Positions 1 through 8,663 of a stretch of DNA of 64,000 bases are shown in pieces; within the stretch, counting starts at the first letter, position 1; each line of letters starts with the position of its first letter. Position numbers and translations under genes: made by a program. The notes below the pieces were generated by a model. It saw only the letters and a list, made by a program, of their open reading frames with translations. It was not told the DNA's origin and searched no databases. Source of the stretch: Anaerosolibacter sp. Lineage in GTDB: Bacteria; Bacillota; Clostridia; Peptostreptococcales; Thermotaleaceae. The stretch is from assembly GCF_029240175.1 (NCBI RefSeq), contig NZ_JARBTM010000005.1, positions 186,001 through 250,000 of the forward strand. The letters are read 5' to 3'.

Positions 1-93
1 TGAAAATGGCGTATCTTTTATCTAGATGTATAGGATCATACATAATATAAAAGACTTCACCACAATCTATAAATATAGTCTAGATGAAATTGG

Positions 94-654
94 GTGTTAA
101 TATTGACCTATCGTATTCAAGAAAGCGTATTTGACAAGTTTTTTAAACATCGTGAATCCTTATTTAGACAGTTTAAGAAAGGTGACATTACGAAAAGAGA
201 ATTCATTGAAGAACATTATGCTTTTATACAAAGCCTTAACCTTAGGCCATATCAGAGAATCGATTCCTTTGAAAAAGGGATCTACAATTATCAATACTAT
301 AATATGTTGGCAAAATACAATTACATGCGTTCAAAGGATGCAAAGCTCATTCAAAAACATCCTAATATCGCGAAGAAGATGCTGGAAGATGCCAACTACT
401 TCTATCAGCAAAAAGATAAGTCCACTATCAAGTTCTTAGAGTACTTGGACTTTTATAAGGTGGAGGCCTATTATATCAAGGTAAAATCTGAAAACTTAAA
501 GGACAAGCTTTTTGAGATTGTTTTAACGGATTATGAAAATGTGGTATTTCATTCTAAAAATCCTTGGCTGATGCAACGGCTAAAAGAAGAGGGTGTTTGG
601 ATTGAGGGAAAGAGAAAATCGATTATTGAGAATTATATCAATGAACGTTATTAA
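94..654 (+). CDS. conserved protein of unknown function (DUF6648-like)
   Basis: A 186-residue soluble protein, rich in Lys, Tyr and Glu, with no signal peptide, membrane segment or catalytic motif that I can see. It resembles a family of about 180-residue clostridial proteins of unknown function (I believe DUF6648). The GTG start gives the longest frame; the nearby ATG at 84 is out of frame. It is a single gene with its own hairpin terminator directly downstream. The family name is from memory; the function is unknown. Confidence 0.7.
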   Translation: MLILTYRIQESVFDKFFKHRESLFRQFKKGDITKREFIEEHYAFIQSLNLRPYQRIDSFEKGIYNYQYYNMLAKYNYMRSKDAKLIQKHPNIAKKMLEDANYFYQQKDKSTIKFLEYLDFYKVEAYYIKVKSENLKDKLFEIVLTDYENVVFHSKNPWLMQRLKEEGVWIEGKRKSIIENYINERY

Positions 655-656
655 TG

Positions 657-690
657 ATGAAAGTCCATTGGCTAACCGATGGACTTTCAT
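657..690 (+). terminator. hairpin terminator
   Basis: Inverted repeat ATGAAAGTCC...GGACTTTCAT with a small loop starts at the stop codon of the preceding gene. The run of T is weak, so it may act in both directions. Confidence 0.6.
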
Positions 691-747
691 AATTATATAG
701 GATTAAGGTAAAAATAAGAGGAAGACAACGGAAATAGGAGGATATAT

Positions 748-2001
748 ATGAAAAGAAGAAAGATTGATGTGGGAGAAAAGCTGCCTATTTTAGAAGCGCT
801 GCCCTTGAGTATACAACATTTGTTCGCTATGTTTGGTGCATCCGTATTGGTACCTGTGATTTTTCAGATCAATCCTGCCATTGTATTGCTGTTCAATGGG
901 ATAGGGACCCTGCTTTTTATATTTATTACAAAGAAAAAAGTCCCAGCATTTCTAGGCTCAAGTTTTGCATTCATTTCACCAGCGTTAGTTATCATGGGGA
1001 AATATGGATATAATGAAGTGCTAGGGGGATTCATTGTCTCTGGTATTGTATTTTCCTTGGTTGCTTTGATCATTCGAACCATTGGGACGAAATGGATGGA
1101 TGTGGTTTTTCCGCCGGCAGCCATGGGTGCTATCGTGGCAATCATTGGACTTGAACTGGCCCCAGTGGCAGCAGAAATGGCTGGATTTACAGGGGAGACA
1201 GTAGATATCAAAGCCATAACTGTATCGGTGATCACATTTTTAATCGTAACCATAGGCTCTGTAACCTTTAGAGGTTTTTTATCAGCTATCCCAATACTTA
1301 TTGGCATCATTTCAGGATACGTTCTTTCGTTTTTTATGGGAATTGTAGATTTTAGTGTGATCGCTAAAGCCAGTTGGCTTCAAATGCCTGAATTCTATCA
1401 ACCTGCTTTTAGATGGGATGCGATTATGATTATCCTACCCGCAACGCTGGTCGTTATATCAGAGCATATAGGACATTTGATTGTTACAAGTAACATAGTA
1501 GGTCACGATCTGAGAAAGAACCCAGGTTTGCATCGTACCATGCTTGGTGATGGAATATCCACAACGCTATCTGGTTTTTTTGGTTCTGTGCCTACAACCA
1601 CCTATGGAGAGAACATTGGAGTGATGGCAATCACAGGGGTTTATAGTGTTTGGGTGATTGGTGGGGCGGCTATCATTTCCATCGTGTTATCCTTTGTAGG
1701 AAAGCTGACTGCTGCAATTCAGACCATTCCTACACCAGTCATGGGCGGCGTATCATTACTTTTATTTGGTGTAATTGCCTCATCTGGTATTCGCATGCTG
1801 GTAGAAGAGAAGGTAGACTATAGCAACTCTAAGAACTTAGTTTTAACCTCTGCAGTATTGGTCATCGGTTTAAGTGGCATCCATATAAATATTGGCAGTT
1901 TGGAATTAAAAGGCATGGCATTGGCAACGATCGTATCTATTCTTCTAAGTATTATCTTTGAAATATTTGAAAGTCTTCACATAACGAGAAATGAAGAGTA
2001 A
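748..2001 (+). CDS. uraA: uracil/xanthine permease (NCS2 family)
   Basis: A 417-residue polytopic membrane protein of the nucleobase:cation symporter-2 family, which imports uracil or related bases with protons. Family signs are the N-terminal LPLSIQHLFAMFGA, the substrate segment FLGSSFAFISP near residue 70, PAAMGAIVAIIGLELAP in mid-protein, and the signature GSVPTTTYGENIGVMAITG near residue 280. Hydrophobic segments fill the rest, and the length is normal for UraA/PyrP. The start has an AGGAGG-like site at 736-741. It stands alone with its own terminator. Uracil is the most likely substrate, but xanthine cannot be excluded. Confidence 0.9.
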   Translation: MKRRKIDVGEKLPILEALPLSIQHLFAMFGASVLVPVIFQINPAIVLLFNGIGTLLFIFITKKKVPAFLGSSFAFISPALVIMGKYGYNEVLGGFIVSGIVFSLVALIIRTIGTKWMDVVFPPAAMGAIVAIIGLELAPVAAEMAGFTGETVDIKAITVSVITFLIVTIGSVTFRGFLSAIPILIGIISGYVLSFFMGIVDFSVIAKASWLQMPEFYQPAFRWDAIMIILPATLVVISEHIGHLIVTSNIVGHDLRKNPGLHRTMLGDGISTTLSGFFGSVPTTTYGENIGVMAITGVYSVWVIGGAAIISIVLSFVGKLTAAIQTIPTPVMGGVSLLLFGVIASSGIRMLVEEKVDYSNSKNLVLTSAVLVIGLSGIHINIGSLELKGMALATIVSILLSIIFEIFESLHITRNEE

Positions 2002-2004
2002 ATA

Positions 2005-2032
2005 AAAAGGTGAGAGCCATTTCTCACCTTTT
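2005..2032 (+). terminator. rho-independent terminator after permease
   Basis: A perfect stem AAAAGGTGAGA / TCTCACCTTTT with a 6-base loop follows the permease stop codon. Confidence 0.8.
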
Positions 2033-2058
2033 ACATAAAAAAGATTAAACTGTAACAT

Positions 2059-2238
2059 CTAGGTTGTAAGATCGTCATCGATACATTCACTGCAAAACAT
2101 AGAATTTTTAGGCTGTCCCTTTTTCTTGTTTATCGGTTTGTCTCCATGAATCTGCTTATCTTCGTGAATCAACTCGCTAATATAGCCATTTACATCCGTA
2201 TTGTTTACATAGCTGGCATAGATTCGTTTTTGATCCAT
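2059..2238 (-). CDS. small conserved protein with CxxC motif
   Basis: A 59-residue polar protein ending in a Cys-Ser-Glu-Cys motif. The start at 2238 is chosen because GGAGG lies at the right distance upstream; the frame is open further but has no better start. There is no membrane segment. The function is unknown; the paired cysteines may bind metal or be redox active. Confidence 0.6.
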   Translation of the reverse strand: MDQKRIYASYVNNTDVNGYISELIHEDKQIHGDKPINKKKGQPKNSMFCSECIDDDLTT

Positions 2239-2425
2239 CTGCAAAACCTCCTTAGCTATATACACTTATTATCCGTAGTTTTTGAGAAATTACACGGGAA
2301 AGTAAAGGATTTTTATGGTAGATAGGGAATAAGTAGAGTGAGAAAAAATTGTAAATAATAACCTATTTTAATATTCCTTCCATATACAAATACTATGATT
2401 AGTCGAGGAAAGAGAGGATGATTAT

Positions 2426-3151
2426 GTGATTACGAGGTTATTTATTATCGCCATTTCTCCAGGACTTGCCTTTGCCCTAGCAGTATATCTGACAGATCGA
2501 TATGACCGTGAACCTGTACATCTGTTGATGAAGGTATTTGTTTTGGGAGCCCTATCCGTGATTCCAACAGCAATTGTTGAACGGTTTTTATTATCCTTTA
2601 ACGTTTTTGGAGGTGTACTATCGGCTGCTTATACAGCATTTATTGTGGCAGGGTTTACGGAAGAATTTTTTAAGCGAGGCGTGGTATTGAGAACCGCCTA
2701 TTATCATAGAGCATTTGATGAGAAATTGGATGGAATTATCTATGCGGTGTTTGCTGCCTTGGGCTTTGCAACGATTGAAAACATCATGTATGTAGTATTT
2801 CGATTTGCAGCCAATCCATATGTTGGTCTATACCGAGGTGTTTTATCTGTACCTGCCCATATGTTATTTGGTGTAACCATGGGATATTATTTATCTTTAT
2901 CACGATTTGCCAAGGATGAATCCTCTAGAAAGCATTTTCTTCGTAGAGCATTGTCTATTCCAGTTATTCTCCATGGAATTTTTGATTTTATTTTGATGGC
3001 CAAGATTCCAGCTCTTATGGCACTATTTTTCCCATTCGTACTATACTTATGGATTGTTAATCTACGAAAACTTAATGAGTACAAAAAAGAATCTAGAGAT
3101 ATTTATACAAGGGCTATGGAAGGATCCGCTGATCTACAGGAGCTACCATAA
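2426..3151 (+). CDS. prsW: PrsW family intramembrane metalloprotease
   Basis: A 241-residue multi-spanning membrane protease. In Bacillus subtilis PrsW makes the first cut in the anti-sigma factor RsiW. The DRYDREP motif after the first membrane helix (residues 24-30), the glutamate pair in GFTEEFFKRG (79-80), the conserved His in PAHMLFG (about 147) and HGIFDF near 184 are the expected active-site elements. The GTG start has GAGGATG upstream. It stands alone between two terminators, with no adjacent anti-sigma gene, so the substrate is unknown. Confidence 0.85.
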   Translation: MITRLFIIAISPGLAFALAVYLTDRYDREPVHLLMKVFVLGALSVIPTAIVERFLLSFNVFGGVLSAAYTAFIVAGFTEEFFKRGVVLRTAYYHRAFDEKLDGIIYAVFAALGFATIENIMYVVFRFAANPYVGLYRGVLSVPAHMLFGVTMGYYLSLSRFAKDESSRKHFLRRALSIPVILHGIFDFILMAKIPALMALFFPFVLYLWIVNLRKLNEYKKESRDIYTRAMEGSADLQELP

Positions 3152-3173
3152 GAAAATTTAAATCGTCTATATA

Positions 3174-3205
3174 AAAGCTGTCTGAGTAATGATCAGACAG
3201 CTTTT
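3174..3205 (+). terminator. rho-independent terminator after prsW
   Basis: Strong stem AAAGCTGTCTGA / TCAGACAGCTTT with a 7-base loop and a following T run. Confidence 0.85.
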
Positions 3206-3315
3206 GATATATAAAGATAAATCAATAAAAATATCAGAAAATAAAGTTTCTAAATTTTTAATTTTGAATATGATGGTATTGCAAGATAGAAATAATATTA
3301 AAGGGGGAAGCGCAC

Positions 3316-3522
3316 TTGAAACATCTAGAACAAACCTATGAACATCATCCTGTTCCAGCTGAAATAGAACAGTTGAGATATATGCTTGCCAGGGCTTATG
3401 TACCTTATCAAATGTATATGCTCAAATATCCATTACCCGTGGCATTACAAGTAGGTACCTTATTCCCAGAACTGGTGAAGCCTTGGCCGCCATATTATTA
3501 TGAAGAAGTAGCGAAGCAATAG
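3316..3522 (+). CDS. cotJA: spore coat-associated protein CotJA
   Basis: A 68-residue protein with the CotJA pattern: an amphipathic N-terminal half followed by LFPELVKPWPPYY. It is the first gene of the cotJ operon, made in the mother cell in known species and assembled into the inner coat with CotJC. The TTG start is supported by AAAGGGGGAAG just upstream. It lies 12 bases before cotJB. The upstream 165 bases are AT-rich and hold no sporulation promoter that I can assign with confidence. Confidence 0.9.
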   Translation: MKHLEQTYEHHPVPAEIEQLRYMLARAYVPYQMYMLKYPLPVALQVGTLFPELVKPWPPYYYEEVAKQ

Positions 3523-3534
3523 GGGGGGAAATAT

Positions 3535-3792
3535 ATGCATAAGGATCAGTTGAATATGTTAAGAAGAATGCAAGAACTTGAATTTGCTTGTGTAGATTTG
3601 AATCTATATTTAGATACCCATCCAATGGATCAAAAAGCCTTGATGGATTATAACACATATACCTATCAGCTAATGATGTTAAAAACTCAATATGAAAGCT
3701 TATATGGTCCATTGAAGAATTTCGGGTGTTCTCAAAGCAAATTCCCATGGCAATGGGTTGAAGGACCTTGGCCTTGGGAAATTGAATACTAG
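3535..3792 (+). CDS. cotJB: spore coat protein CotJB
   Basis: An 85-residue protein matching CotJB: helical N-terminus, VDLNLYLDTHP in the centre, and the Trp/Pro-rich tail WQWVEGPWPWE. It is the second gene of the cotJ operon, with a strong AGGGGGG site. It works with CotJA and CotJC in the coat, but its cotJC partner just downstream is interrupted. Confidence 0.92.
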   Translation: MHKDQLNMLRRMQELEFACVDLNLYLDTHPMDQKALMDYNTYTYQLMMLKTQYESLYGPLKNFGCSQSKFPWQWVEGPWPWEIEY

Positions 3793-3809
3793 AGGGGGAA
3801 TAATTGCTT

Positions 3810-3935
3810 ATGTGGATCTATGAGAAAAAATTAGAATATCCTGTTAAAATTTCAAAGAAAGACCCAAAAACTGCCCAATATATAATGACTCAATTAGGCG
3901 GTCCTGATGGCAACTGGGTATGTTTTTATATATAA
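3810..3935 (+). pseudogene. cotJC: cotJC 5' fragment, cut by prophage
   Basis: The first 30 codons (MWIYEKKLEYPVK..., ending MTQLGG) are normal CotJC, the manganese-catalase-like coat protein of about 190 residues. At the conserved GGPDG motif the frame runs into phage DNA, adds a few unrelated residues and stops at 3935. The 3' part of the gene lies 48 kb away at 51,946-52,313. Joining bases 3900 and 51,947 gives an in-frame GGPDGEL. The fragment overlaps the convergent recombinase gene end by 10 bases. Confidence 0.92.
3885..3922. other. attL, left prophage attachment junction
   Basis: The left half is cotJC coding sequence. The right half carries the phage arm CAACTGGGTATG at 3911-3922. 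The proposed crossover dinucleotide is GG at 3900-3901, 9 bases from the arm. The mirror arrangement is seen at attR, which fixes the centre. Confidence 0.85.
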
Positions 3936-5371
3936 TACTCTATATCCAAGTATCCTTCTTGTTTTACGAATACTATTCTTGAAACCATGGAGCGAATAGC
4001 CTTTTGCTTTTCGATCATTGACACATCTTCTGAAGTAAGCAATGCGTACACAACCCCTGCCTTTTTTCTAAACGCATCCATATCAGTCTTTTGATCAGCA
4101 CTCTTCAGCTCAGCTATTCTTGCTTTTATATCTGATTCTTCTCTTTGTAGGAGCTCCTTATTTAGCTTATACTCATGCAGCGTATCAATCTCAGCTAAAA
4201 ATGCCTGCTTTGCCCTATCGAGCTTACCCTTAATTTTATCCAGCTGCTTCTCCAATGATTCGATTTCAAGATCAGCGTTGCTATTGGACTTAATATTATA
4301 ACCCTTAGCGTTTAAGCTCTTTGTCAATCTAAGGAGTTCATCAAGGACCGATTCTTCAATCTTTTTAACTGTTATGCTGTGGGAAACTTTGCATCGACCT
4401 GAAGCATAACCTTTGCATTGAAAGCTAGGTGCTCTTACTGCAGTATATACTAGGGTCGCATCACAATTACTGCAGCGGACTAAACCGGATAACCAGTGTT
4501 TACACTCATCGAGAGGTTTTTGGTTGGGCCTATACATTTTTTTACGTGTTCGTATTTTTTCTTGTGCAGCTTCAAATATTTCTTCTGAAACGAGTGGCTC
4601 GTGTTCAGCGTCCACGATCAATGTATCATCATTATCAAAATCTCGCCGTATTCTTCCGGTAGGGGTCCAACGCAATTTCCCTATATACACAGGATTTCTA
4701 AGTATATACTCAACACCCCTATTATCAAATGGTTTCCCACGCTTTGTCATTGCACCCATCTCATTAATCTTCTTAGCGATCCTATAAAAACTTTCGTCGT
4801 GATTGAGGAATTGATCATATATATATCTGACAATCTTGGCTTCGTTTTCTACGATAGTCAACTTTCCCTTTTCCAATATTTCATAGCCATAGGAGGCAGC
4901 ATTTTGAAGACCACCGCGTTTGGCCTTTTCCGTCATGCCTTTCTTTACTTCATCGGATAAGTTGAGAGAGTAGTACTCTGCCATGGCTTCCAACATGGAC
5001 TCAAGAATAATAGAAAACTTATCGTCCTCGATCTGCTCCGTAATGCTTATGACCTTGATACCACAATCTTTTCTGAGTAGTGATTTATATACAACGCTAT
5101 CTTCCCTGGAACGAGAAAAACGGTCAAATTTATGAACCAAAATCATATCGAAAGGCTTCGGCTTTTTCTTGGCCAGCTTGATCATTTCCATAAAAGCAGG
5201 TCTTTTTTCAGCTTTACGGCCAGAGATACCTTCGTCGATAAAAATATATTCAGAAGGTACAAGGACTCTATTCTTCTTCGCATAGTCCAGCAGGGCTTTT
5301 TTCTGGGCATCTGGGCTGTATTCTGTTTGCTCATCGGTACTTACCCTTATGTATAGAGCTGCAGTTTGCAT
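3926..5371 (-). CDS. large serine recombinase (phage integrase)
   Basis: A 481-residue recombinase that integrates and excises the element. The N-terminal resolvase domain has YIRVSTDEQ with catalytic Ser11, and VHKFDRFSRS with the conserved arginines near 84 and 88. The recombinase domain follows (about 155-280), then a zinc ribbon with Cys300, Cys303, Cys319 and Cys327, and a coiled coil near 366-425 typical of large serine integrases. The AAGGTGAT site lies before the ATG. The stop codon lies 4 bases beyond the attL arm, the usual place for such a gene. A relic of a close homologue lies at 52.5-52.7 kb. Confidence 0.95.
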   Translation of the reverse strand: MQTAALYIRVSTDEQTEYSPDAQKKALLDYAKKNRVLVPSEYIFIDEGISGRKAEKRPAFMEMIKLAKKKPKPFDMILVHKFDRFSRSREDSVVYKSLLRKDCGIKVISITEQIEDDKFSIILESMLEAMAEYYSLNLSDEVKKGMTEKAKRGGLQNAASYGYEILEKGKLTIVENEAKIVRYIYDQFLNHDESFYRIAKKINEMGAMTKRGKPFDNRGVEYILRNPVYIGKLRWTPTGRIRRDFDNDDTLIVDAEHEPLVSEEIFEAAQEKIRTRKKMYRPNQKPLDECKHWLSGLVRCSNCDATLVYTAVRAPSFQCKGYASGRCKVSHSITVKKIEESVLDELLRLTKSLNAKGYNIKSNSNADLEIESLEKQLDKIKGKLDRAKQAFLAEIDTLHEYKLNKELLQREESDIKARIAELKSADQKTDMDAFRKKAGVVYALLTSEDVSMIEKQKAIRSMVSRIVFVKQEGYLDIEYYI

Positions 5372-5634
5372 CGTATCACCTTCTTTATGTTTTGTCTAAT
5401 ACAATTATAGCGGGAGGGAAAAAGAAAATCTATTATATTAACAGTTATTTTCAAATTTTCTAGGTAAATGTATATTTTGAAGAATCGAATAAAAGCTCAA
5501 ATTTACTTAGATTTATGCTTGGGGTGTTATTCCAACATTAAAATGAAAAGTAATGATACAAAATGAAACAAACTGTTACACTATGCGAATATAGTTAGAA
5601 AAAATGAGCAAAATAATCTTAGGAGGTGATCAAA

Positions 5635-5877
5635 ATGGAAAAACAAGAAAGAATCCCAACTATGGTTAGATTAAAGCCAGATGTTCGAAATAGACTTGAG
5701 ACTGTAGCTAGAAGAAATAATACTTCTCTAAGTGGAACAATAGCATCATTGCTAGAAAATCCAAACTGTGTCTTAAATATTTACAATGGGGATGTAATTA
5801 ACAATTATAATTATGACAAAAAGAGCACACCAACCACTAATTTTGTCGATGTGCATGAGTATAGTATAGAAAGATAA
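5635..5877 (+). CDS. small ribbon-helix-helix-like protein
   Basis: An 80-residue protein whose first half (PTMVRLKPDVRNRLETVARR then NTSLSGTIASLL) fits an Arc/CopG ribbon-helix-helix DNA-binding fold. The tail is Asn/Tyr-rich. The ATG at 5635 is chosen because AGGAGG sits 8 bases upstream. It is divergent from the integrase, so a role in control of recombination (excision factor or integrase regulator) is possible but is inference from position. Confidence 0.65.
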   Translation: MEKQERIPTMVRLKPDVRNRLETVARRNNTSLSGTIASLLENPNCVLNIYNGDVINNYNYDKKSTPTTNFVDVHEYSIER

Positions 5878-5924
5878 TTCTTATGAATATAGTATGTGTA
5901 ATAATAACAAAAACATTAATTAAG

Positions 5925-5961
5925 AAAATATTAGAGTCTGCAATGCAGACTCTAATATTTT
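5925..5961. terminator. bidirectional terminator
   Basis: Long perfect palindrome built on AATATTAGAGTCTGC and its complement, with A-rich and T-rich flanks, between convergent genes. Confidence 0.8.
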
Positions 5962-6060
5962 GAGATAGATATTGTTGTCTGTTTAATACGAATATCAAAT
6001 TATTGAATAGAAAGATATTAAATCTATTTGTGTGTCGAGGTGCTTTATTAAACTGAATGA

Positions 6061-6615
6061 TTAATTGTCCTTATTAACATTGAGTATATGCATTACTAAT
6101 CCAAAAACATAAAGTCCTAAGGTCATTAGAATAAGGAAGATAGCTATTCCGCCTTCATTAAAAATCATGTTAAAGAGGTTGCTAACAACTATACGATTAT
6201 CCTTATCCTGGCAGATAAAATTAACTAATAACACAGTAACAATTATATTTACTGGTAAGATTACCATTCTGTCAAAGAACACTTCAAAAAGAGACTTCAT
6301 AGTATTTTTATGAAAGATTTTTTCAAAGAATAAAGAAAAAATGCATATGAAGCACAAAACGTAACCTATAAGATAAACGAATTTAAGAAATTTAATTATA
6401 GCAATTAAAGTATTAAGTTCAACTGTAATCAATTTTAAAACATACGAAGAAAATAATGTTTGAAAGTGACTTACGATTTGCTCCATTTCTAATGGAAATT
6501 GACACCTGAAAAATGCAGTTAATAGTAATGATAACAAGAACCAAAACTGATACCTTGTTTTTAAAAGTATTTCAACAGACCCTTCTTTCGCTCTCTCAAG
6601 CGCATCGTTTGTCAT
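6061..6615 (-). CDS. membrane protein of unknown function
   Basis: A 184-residue protein with about four hydrophobic segments (near residues 23-37, 60-100, 118-132 and 155-177) and no recognised domain. The start has AAGGGGGAA upstream. It lies 33 bases after the ImmA-like gene on the same strand and is probably cotranscribed with it. It could be a superinfection-exclusion or immunity protein, but nothing in the sequence proves that. Confidence 0.65.
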   Translation of the reverse strand: MTNDALERAKEGSVEILLKTRYQFWFLLSLLLTAFFRCQFPLEMEQIVSHFQTLFSSYVLKLITVELNTLIAIIKFLKFVYLIGYVLCFICIFSLFFEKIFHKNTMKSLFEVFFDRMVILPVNIIVTVLLVNFICQDKDNRIVVSNLFNMIFNEGGIAIFLILMTLGLYVFGLVMHILNVNKDN

Positions 6616-6648
6616 AACTCAGTTCCCCCTTAGGTATTGAATTAAAAT

Positions 6649-7170
6649 CTACATATTACTAATTAAAGTTTGTTGGTAGATAAAAACGGATGGCAGATTC
6701 ATCAGACAAAGACTCTTCTGATCATCTATCTTCCATATAGATTGCTTTCTTGCCATGAATTCAAGCTTGTGCATGACAAACTGCTCAGTTACAACAAAAT
6801 GATCAGCCATCTCGGACAAGTTTCTAACAAACTTGTTTTTTATTGCATCCAAAAGCATTTCTGTAGGTATTAAAAAATCCACAGCCCACCTTAGCGCGGC
6901 AACTTCTTTTTTATCGACCTCTAATCGATCACCATAGCACATATATTTTCTTGGTGTAATATCTCCTATAGTGGTTCTATAATGCCCAATCTCTTCTGCA
7001 AGAACTGTACGGTAAAGCTTTTCCAAGTTTCTTATCCGGTCATCTATTAAAATCATATAATAATTCCCGTCAAAAAAATAATATCCAAGAGTCGAATCTG
7101 GAAGAGTGCGGAATTCCAATATAATTCCGCACTTTGAGATAATGTTTTCAAGTTTTGAAGTTTCAATCAA
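6649..7170 (-). CDS. ImmA/IrrE-type metallopeptidase (phage)
   Basis: A 173-residue protein with the motif AEEIGHYRT at residues 58-66. This is the phage form of the ImmA/IrrE zinc motif, in which the first His of HExxH is Glu. ImmA of ICEBs1 cleaves the element's repressor to trigger induction. The TTG start has AGGAGGGG upstream. ImmA genes normally sit next to their repressor; here the repressor is at 20.25 kb, separated by the defence island. Zinc binding with the altered motif is uncertain. Confidence 0.8.
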   Translation of the reverse strand: MIETSKLENIISKCGIILEFRTLPDSTLGYYFFDGNYYMILIDDRIRNLEKLYRTVLAEEIGHYRTTIGDITPRKYMCYGDRLEVDKKEVAALRWAVDFLIPTEMLLDAIKNKFVRNLSEMADHFVVTEQFVMHKLEFMARKQSIWKIDDQKSLCLMNLPSVFIYQQTLISNM

Positions 7171-7340
7171 TATATAATCACCCCTCCTTAATTGCGAATG
7201 TATGTTCTTATTATACTGCTATATCATGGAAATTTAAAGACAAAATTTTACATGGAAATGTGGCATAAGATTGCACATAGAGTCAAATATTGTTAGAATA
7301 TTACTACCAGTAAAAAAATGTAAGGAAATATGAAGACATA

Positions 7341-7370
7341 AAAAAACTCACGGAATATGCCGTGAGTTTT
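7341..7370 (-). terminator. terminator downstream of the methyltransferase gene
   Basis: Stem AAAACTCACGG / CCGTGAGTTTT with a T run on the minus strand, directly after the methyltransferase stop codon. Confidence 0.75.
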
Positions 7371-7380
7371 GAGTAGTGAA

Positions 7381-8541
7381 TTATGGAATCATCTGGTGAT
7401 CAGTCATAGTTTGTATCATTCTTCTAGCAATGGCATCAACAACTGGAACCGCCACCGAATTACCGAACTGCTTGTAGGCTTGTGGATCCGAGACTGGAAT
7501 AATAAACTCCTCTGGGAATCCCTGCAGACGTCTACATTCCCTCGGTGTCAGCTTGCGGGGATTACGACCTTCTCCCTGATCAATGAGAATCTCACTGCCA
7601 TCCTTGTAATAGCGGGCGCTGATGGTATTGGTATAGGGGCTATCCGCATTGAAGAGTGAATATCCAAAACCATTTCCTCGTTCACGATGTTCTTCTCTTC
7701 TGCGAAGATGTCCTTCCCATAGGAGGTCACTGATTGTATATTTTTCATCCACTGTTTCATCAAGTATGTCTCCAACTCTTGTAGGAATTCCTAGTGGATC
7801 AGGGAAGTCAAAGTTAAACTGGTCAGGATTGTCAATATGGTCTCGATCAAATCCAACTATATAGATACGTTCCCTGTTCTGAGGGACACCATAATCAGCT
7901 GCTCTCAGAACTCTGGAGAATACTGTATAGCGGAGAGCGTCAAGATGCTCACAAATAATTCTAAAGGTGTTGCCACCATCATGAGTAAATAGCCTTTTTA
8001 CATTTTCAAGAAGAAAAGCTTTAGGACGTCGTGCATCGATGATTCTTTCGATCTCGAAAAACAGAGTACCGCGAGTATCCTCAAAGCCGCGGCCAAGTCC
8101 TGCCTGTGAGAAAGGCTGGCATGGAAAACCTGCAAGTAATATGTCATGTTCTGGTATATTTTCCGAAGGGATGGCTGTTATATCGCCATGAGGTTGTTCA
8201 CCATAGTTTGCGAAATATGTTTTGGCGGCAAACTTGTCTATCTCCGAGCTAAAGACGCTTCTACCACCCAATTGCTGAAAGGGTAATCTGATACCACCTA
8301 TACCACAGAAGAGATCAATGAAGGTGAATCTTTCCTCACCTTCAGCTAAGCCTGGAAATGGATGAGTGTTTGGGAAACTATGTATACGATCAAGTACATC
8401 CTGAACAGAATCAAGAGTACTTTTTTCCAATGCTGAAACTATATTTTGACCATCGCGGCCAAGTCCTAAGGCATCAGCGAATTCCTTGTTGGTCATATTG
8501 AAAAATGATTTTTTTGTTTTTATGATGTCTGAAACTGGCAA
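7381..8541 (-). CDS. dcm: DNA (cytosine-5)-methyltransferase
   Basis: A 386-residue C5 methyltransferase. Motif I is FIDLFCGIGGIRLPF (near 76-90), motif IV GFPCQPFSQAG with the catalytic Cys at about 141, motif VI ENVKRL, motif VIII QNRERIYIVG, motif IX LTPRECRRLQGFP and motif X QFGNSVAVP. The N-terminal 60 residues look like a small helix-turn-helix (TNKEFADALGLGRDGQNI). The TTG at 8541 is preferred because AAGGAG lies 7 bases upstream; a GTG at 8550 is too close to it. It is divergent from mcrBC, and a vsr gene lies nearby, which suggests a restriction-modification unit. Confidence 0.95.
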   Translation of the reverse strand: MPVSDIIKTKKSFFNMTNKEFADALGLGRDGQNIVSALEKSTLDSVQDVLDRIHSFPNTHPFPGLAEGEERFTFIDLFCGIGGIRLPFQQLGGRSVFSSEIDKFAAKTYFANYGEQPHGDITAIPSENIPEHDILLAGFPCQPFSQAGLGRGFEDTRGTLFFEIERIIDARRPKAFLLENVKRLFTHDGGNTFRIICEHLDALRYTVFSRVLRAADYGVPQNRERIYIVGFDRDHIDNPDQFNFDFPDPLGIPTRVGDILDETVDEKYTISDLLWEGHLRRREEHRERGNGFGYSLFNADSPYTNTISARYYKDGSEILIDQGEGRNPRKLTPRECRRLQGFPEEFIIPVSDPQAYKQFGNSVAVPVVDAIARRMIQTMTDHQMIP

Positions 8542-8663
8542 TATTATCACTCCTTGTGTCTACTGACATTATAATACCATAATTTTAAAAATAAGAAAAC
8601 ATGTTCGGTTGATTTTAATAGTACGAAAAAAACAAATATGTGATTATTCGAGGAGGTAATGGG

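Noticed and set aside
864..1310. 148-codon open frame on the minus strand within the permease gene
   Set aside because: Antisense shadow of a conserved membrane protein; no ribosome site and no family pattern.
3316..3935. Idea that cotJC is simply a working developmental switch in this strain
   Set aside because: The 3' part has an internal deletion and frame change, so excision alone would not make a full CotJC.
4429..4960. Several plus-strand frames opposite the integrase
   Set aside because: Antisense shadows of the recombinase zinc-ribbon and core region without ribosome sites.
6649..7170. Inactive peptidase because the first His of HExxH is Glu
   Set aside because: The EExGH form is common in phage ImmA/IrrE-type proteins, so inactivity cannot be claimed from this.
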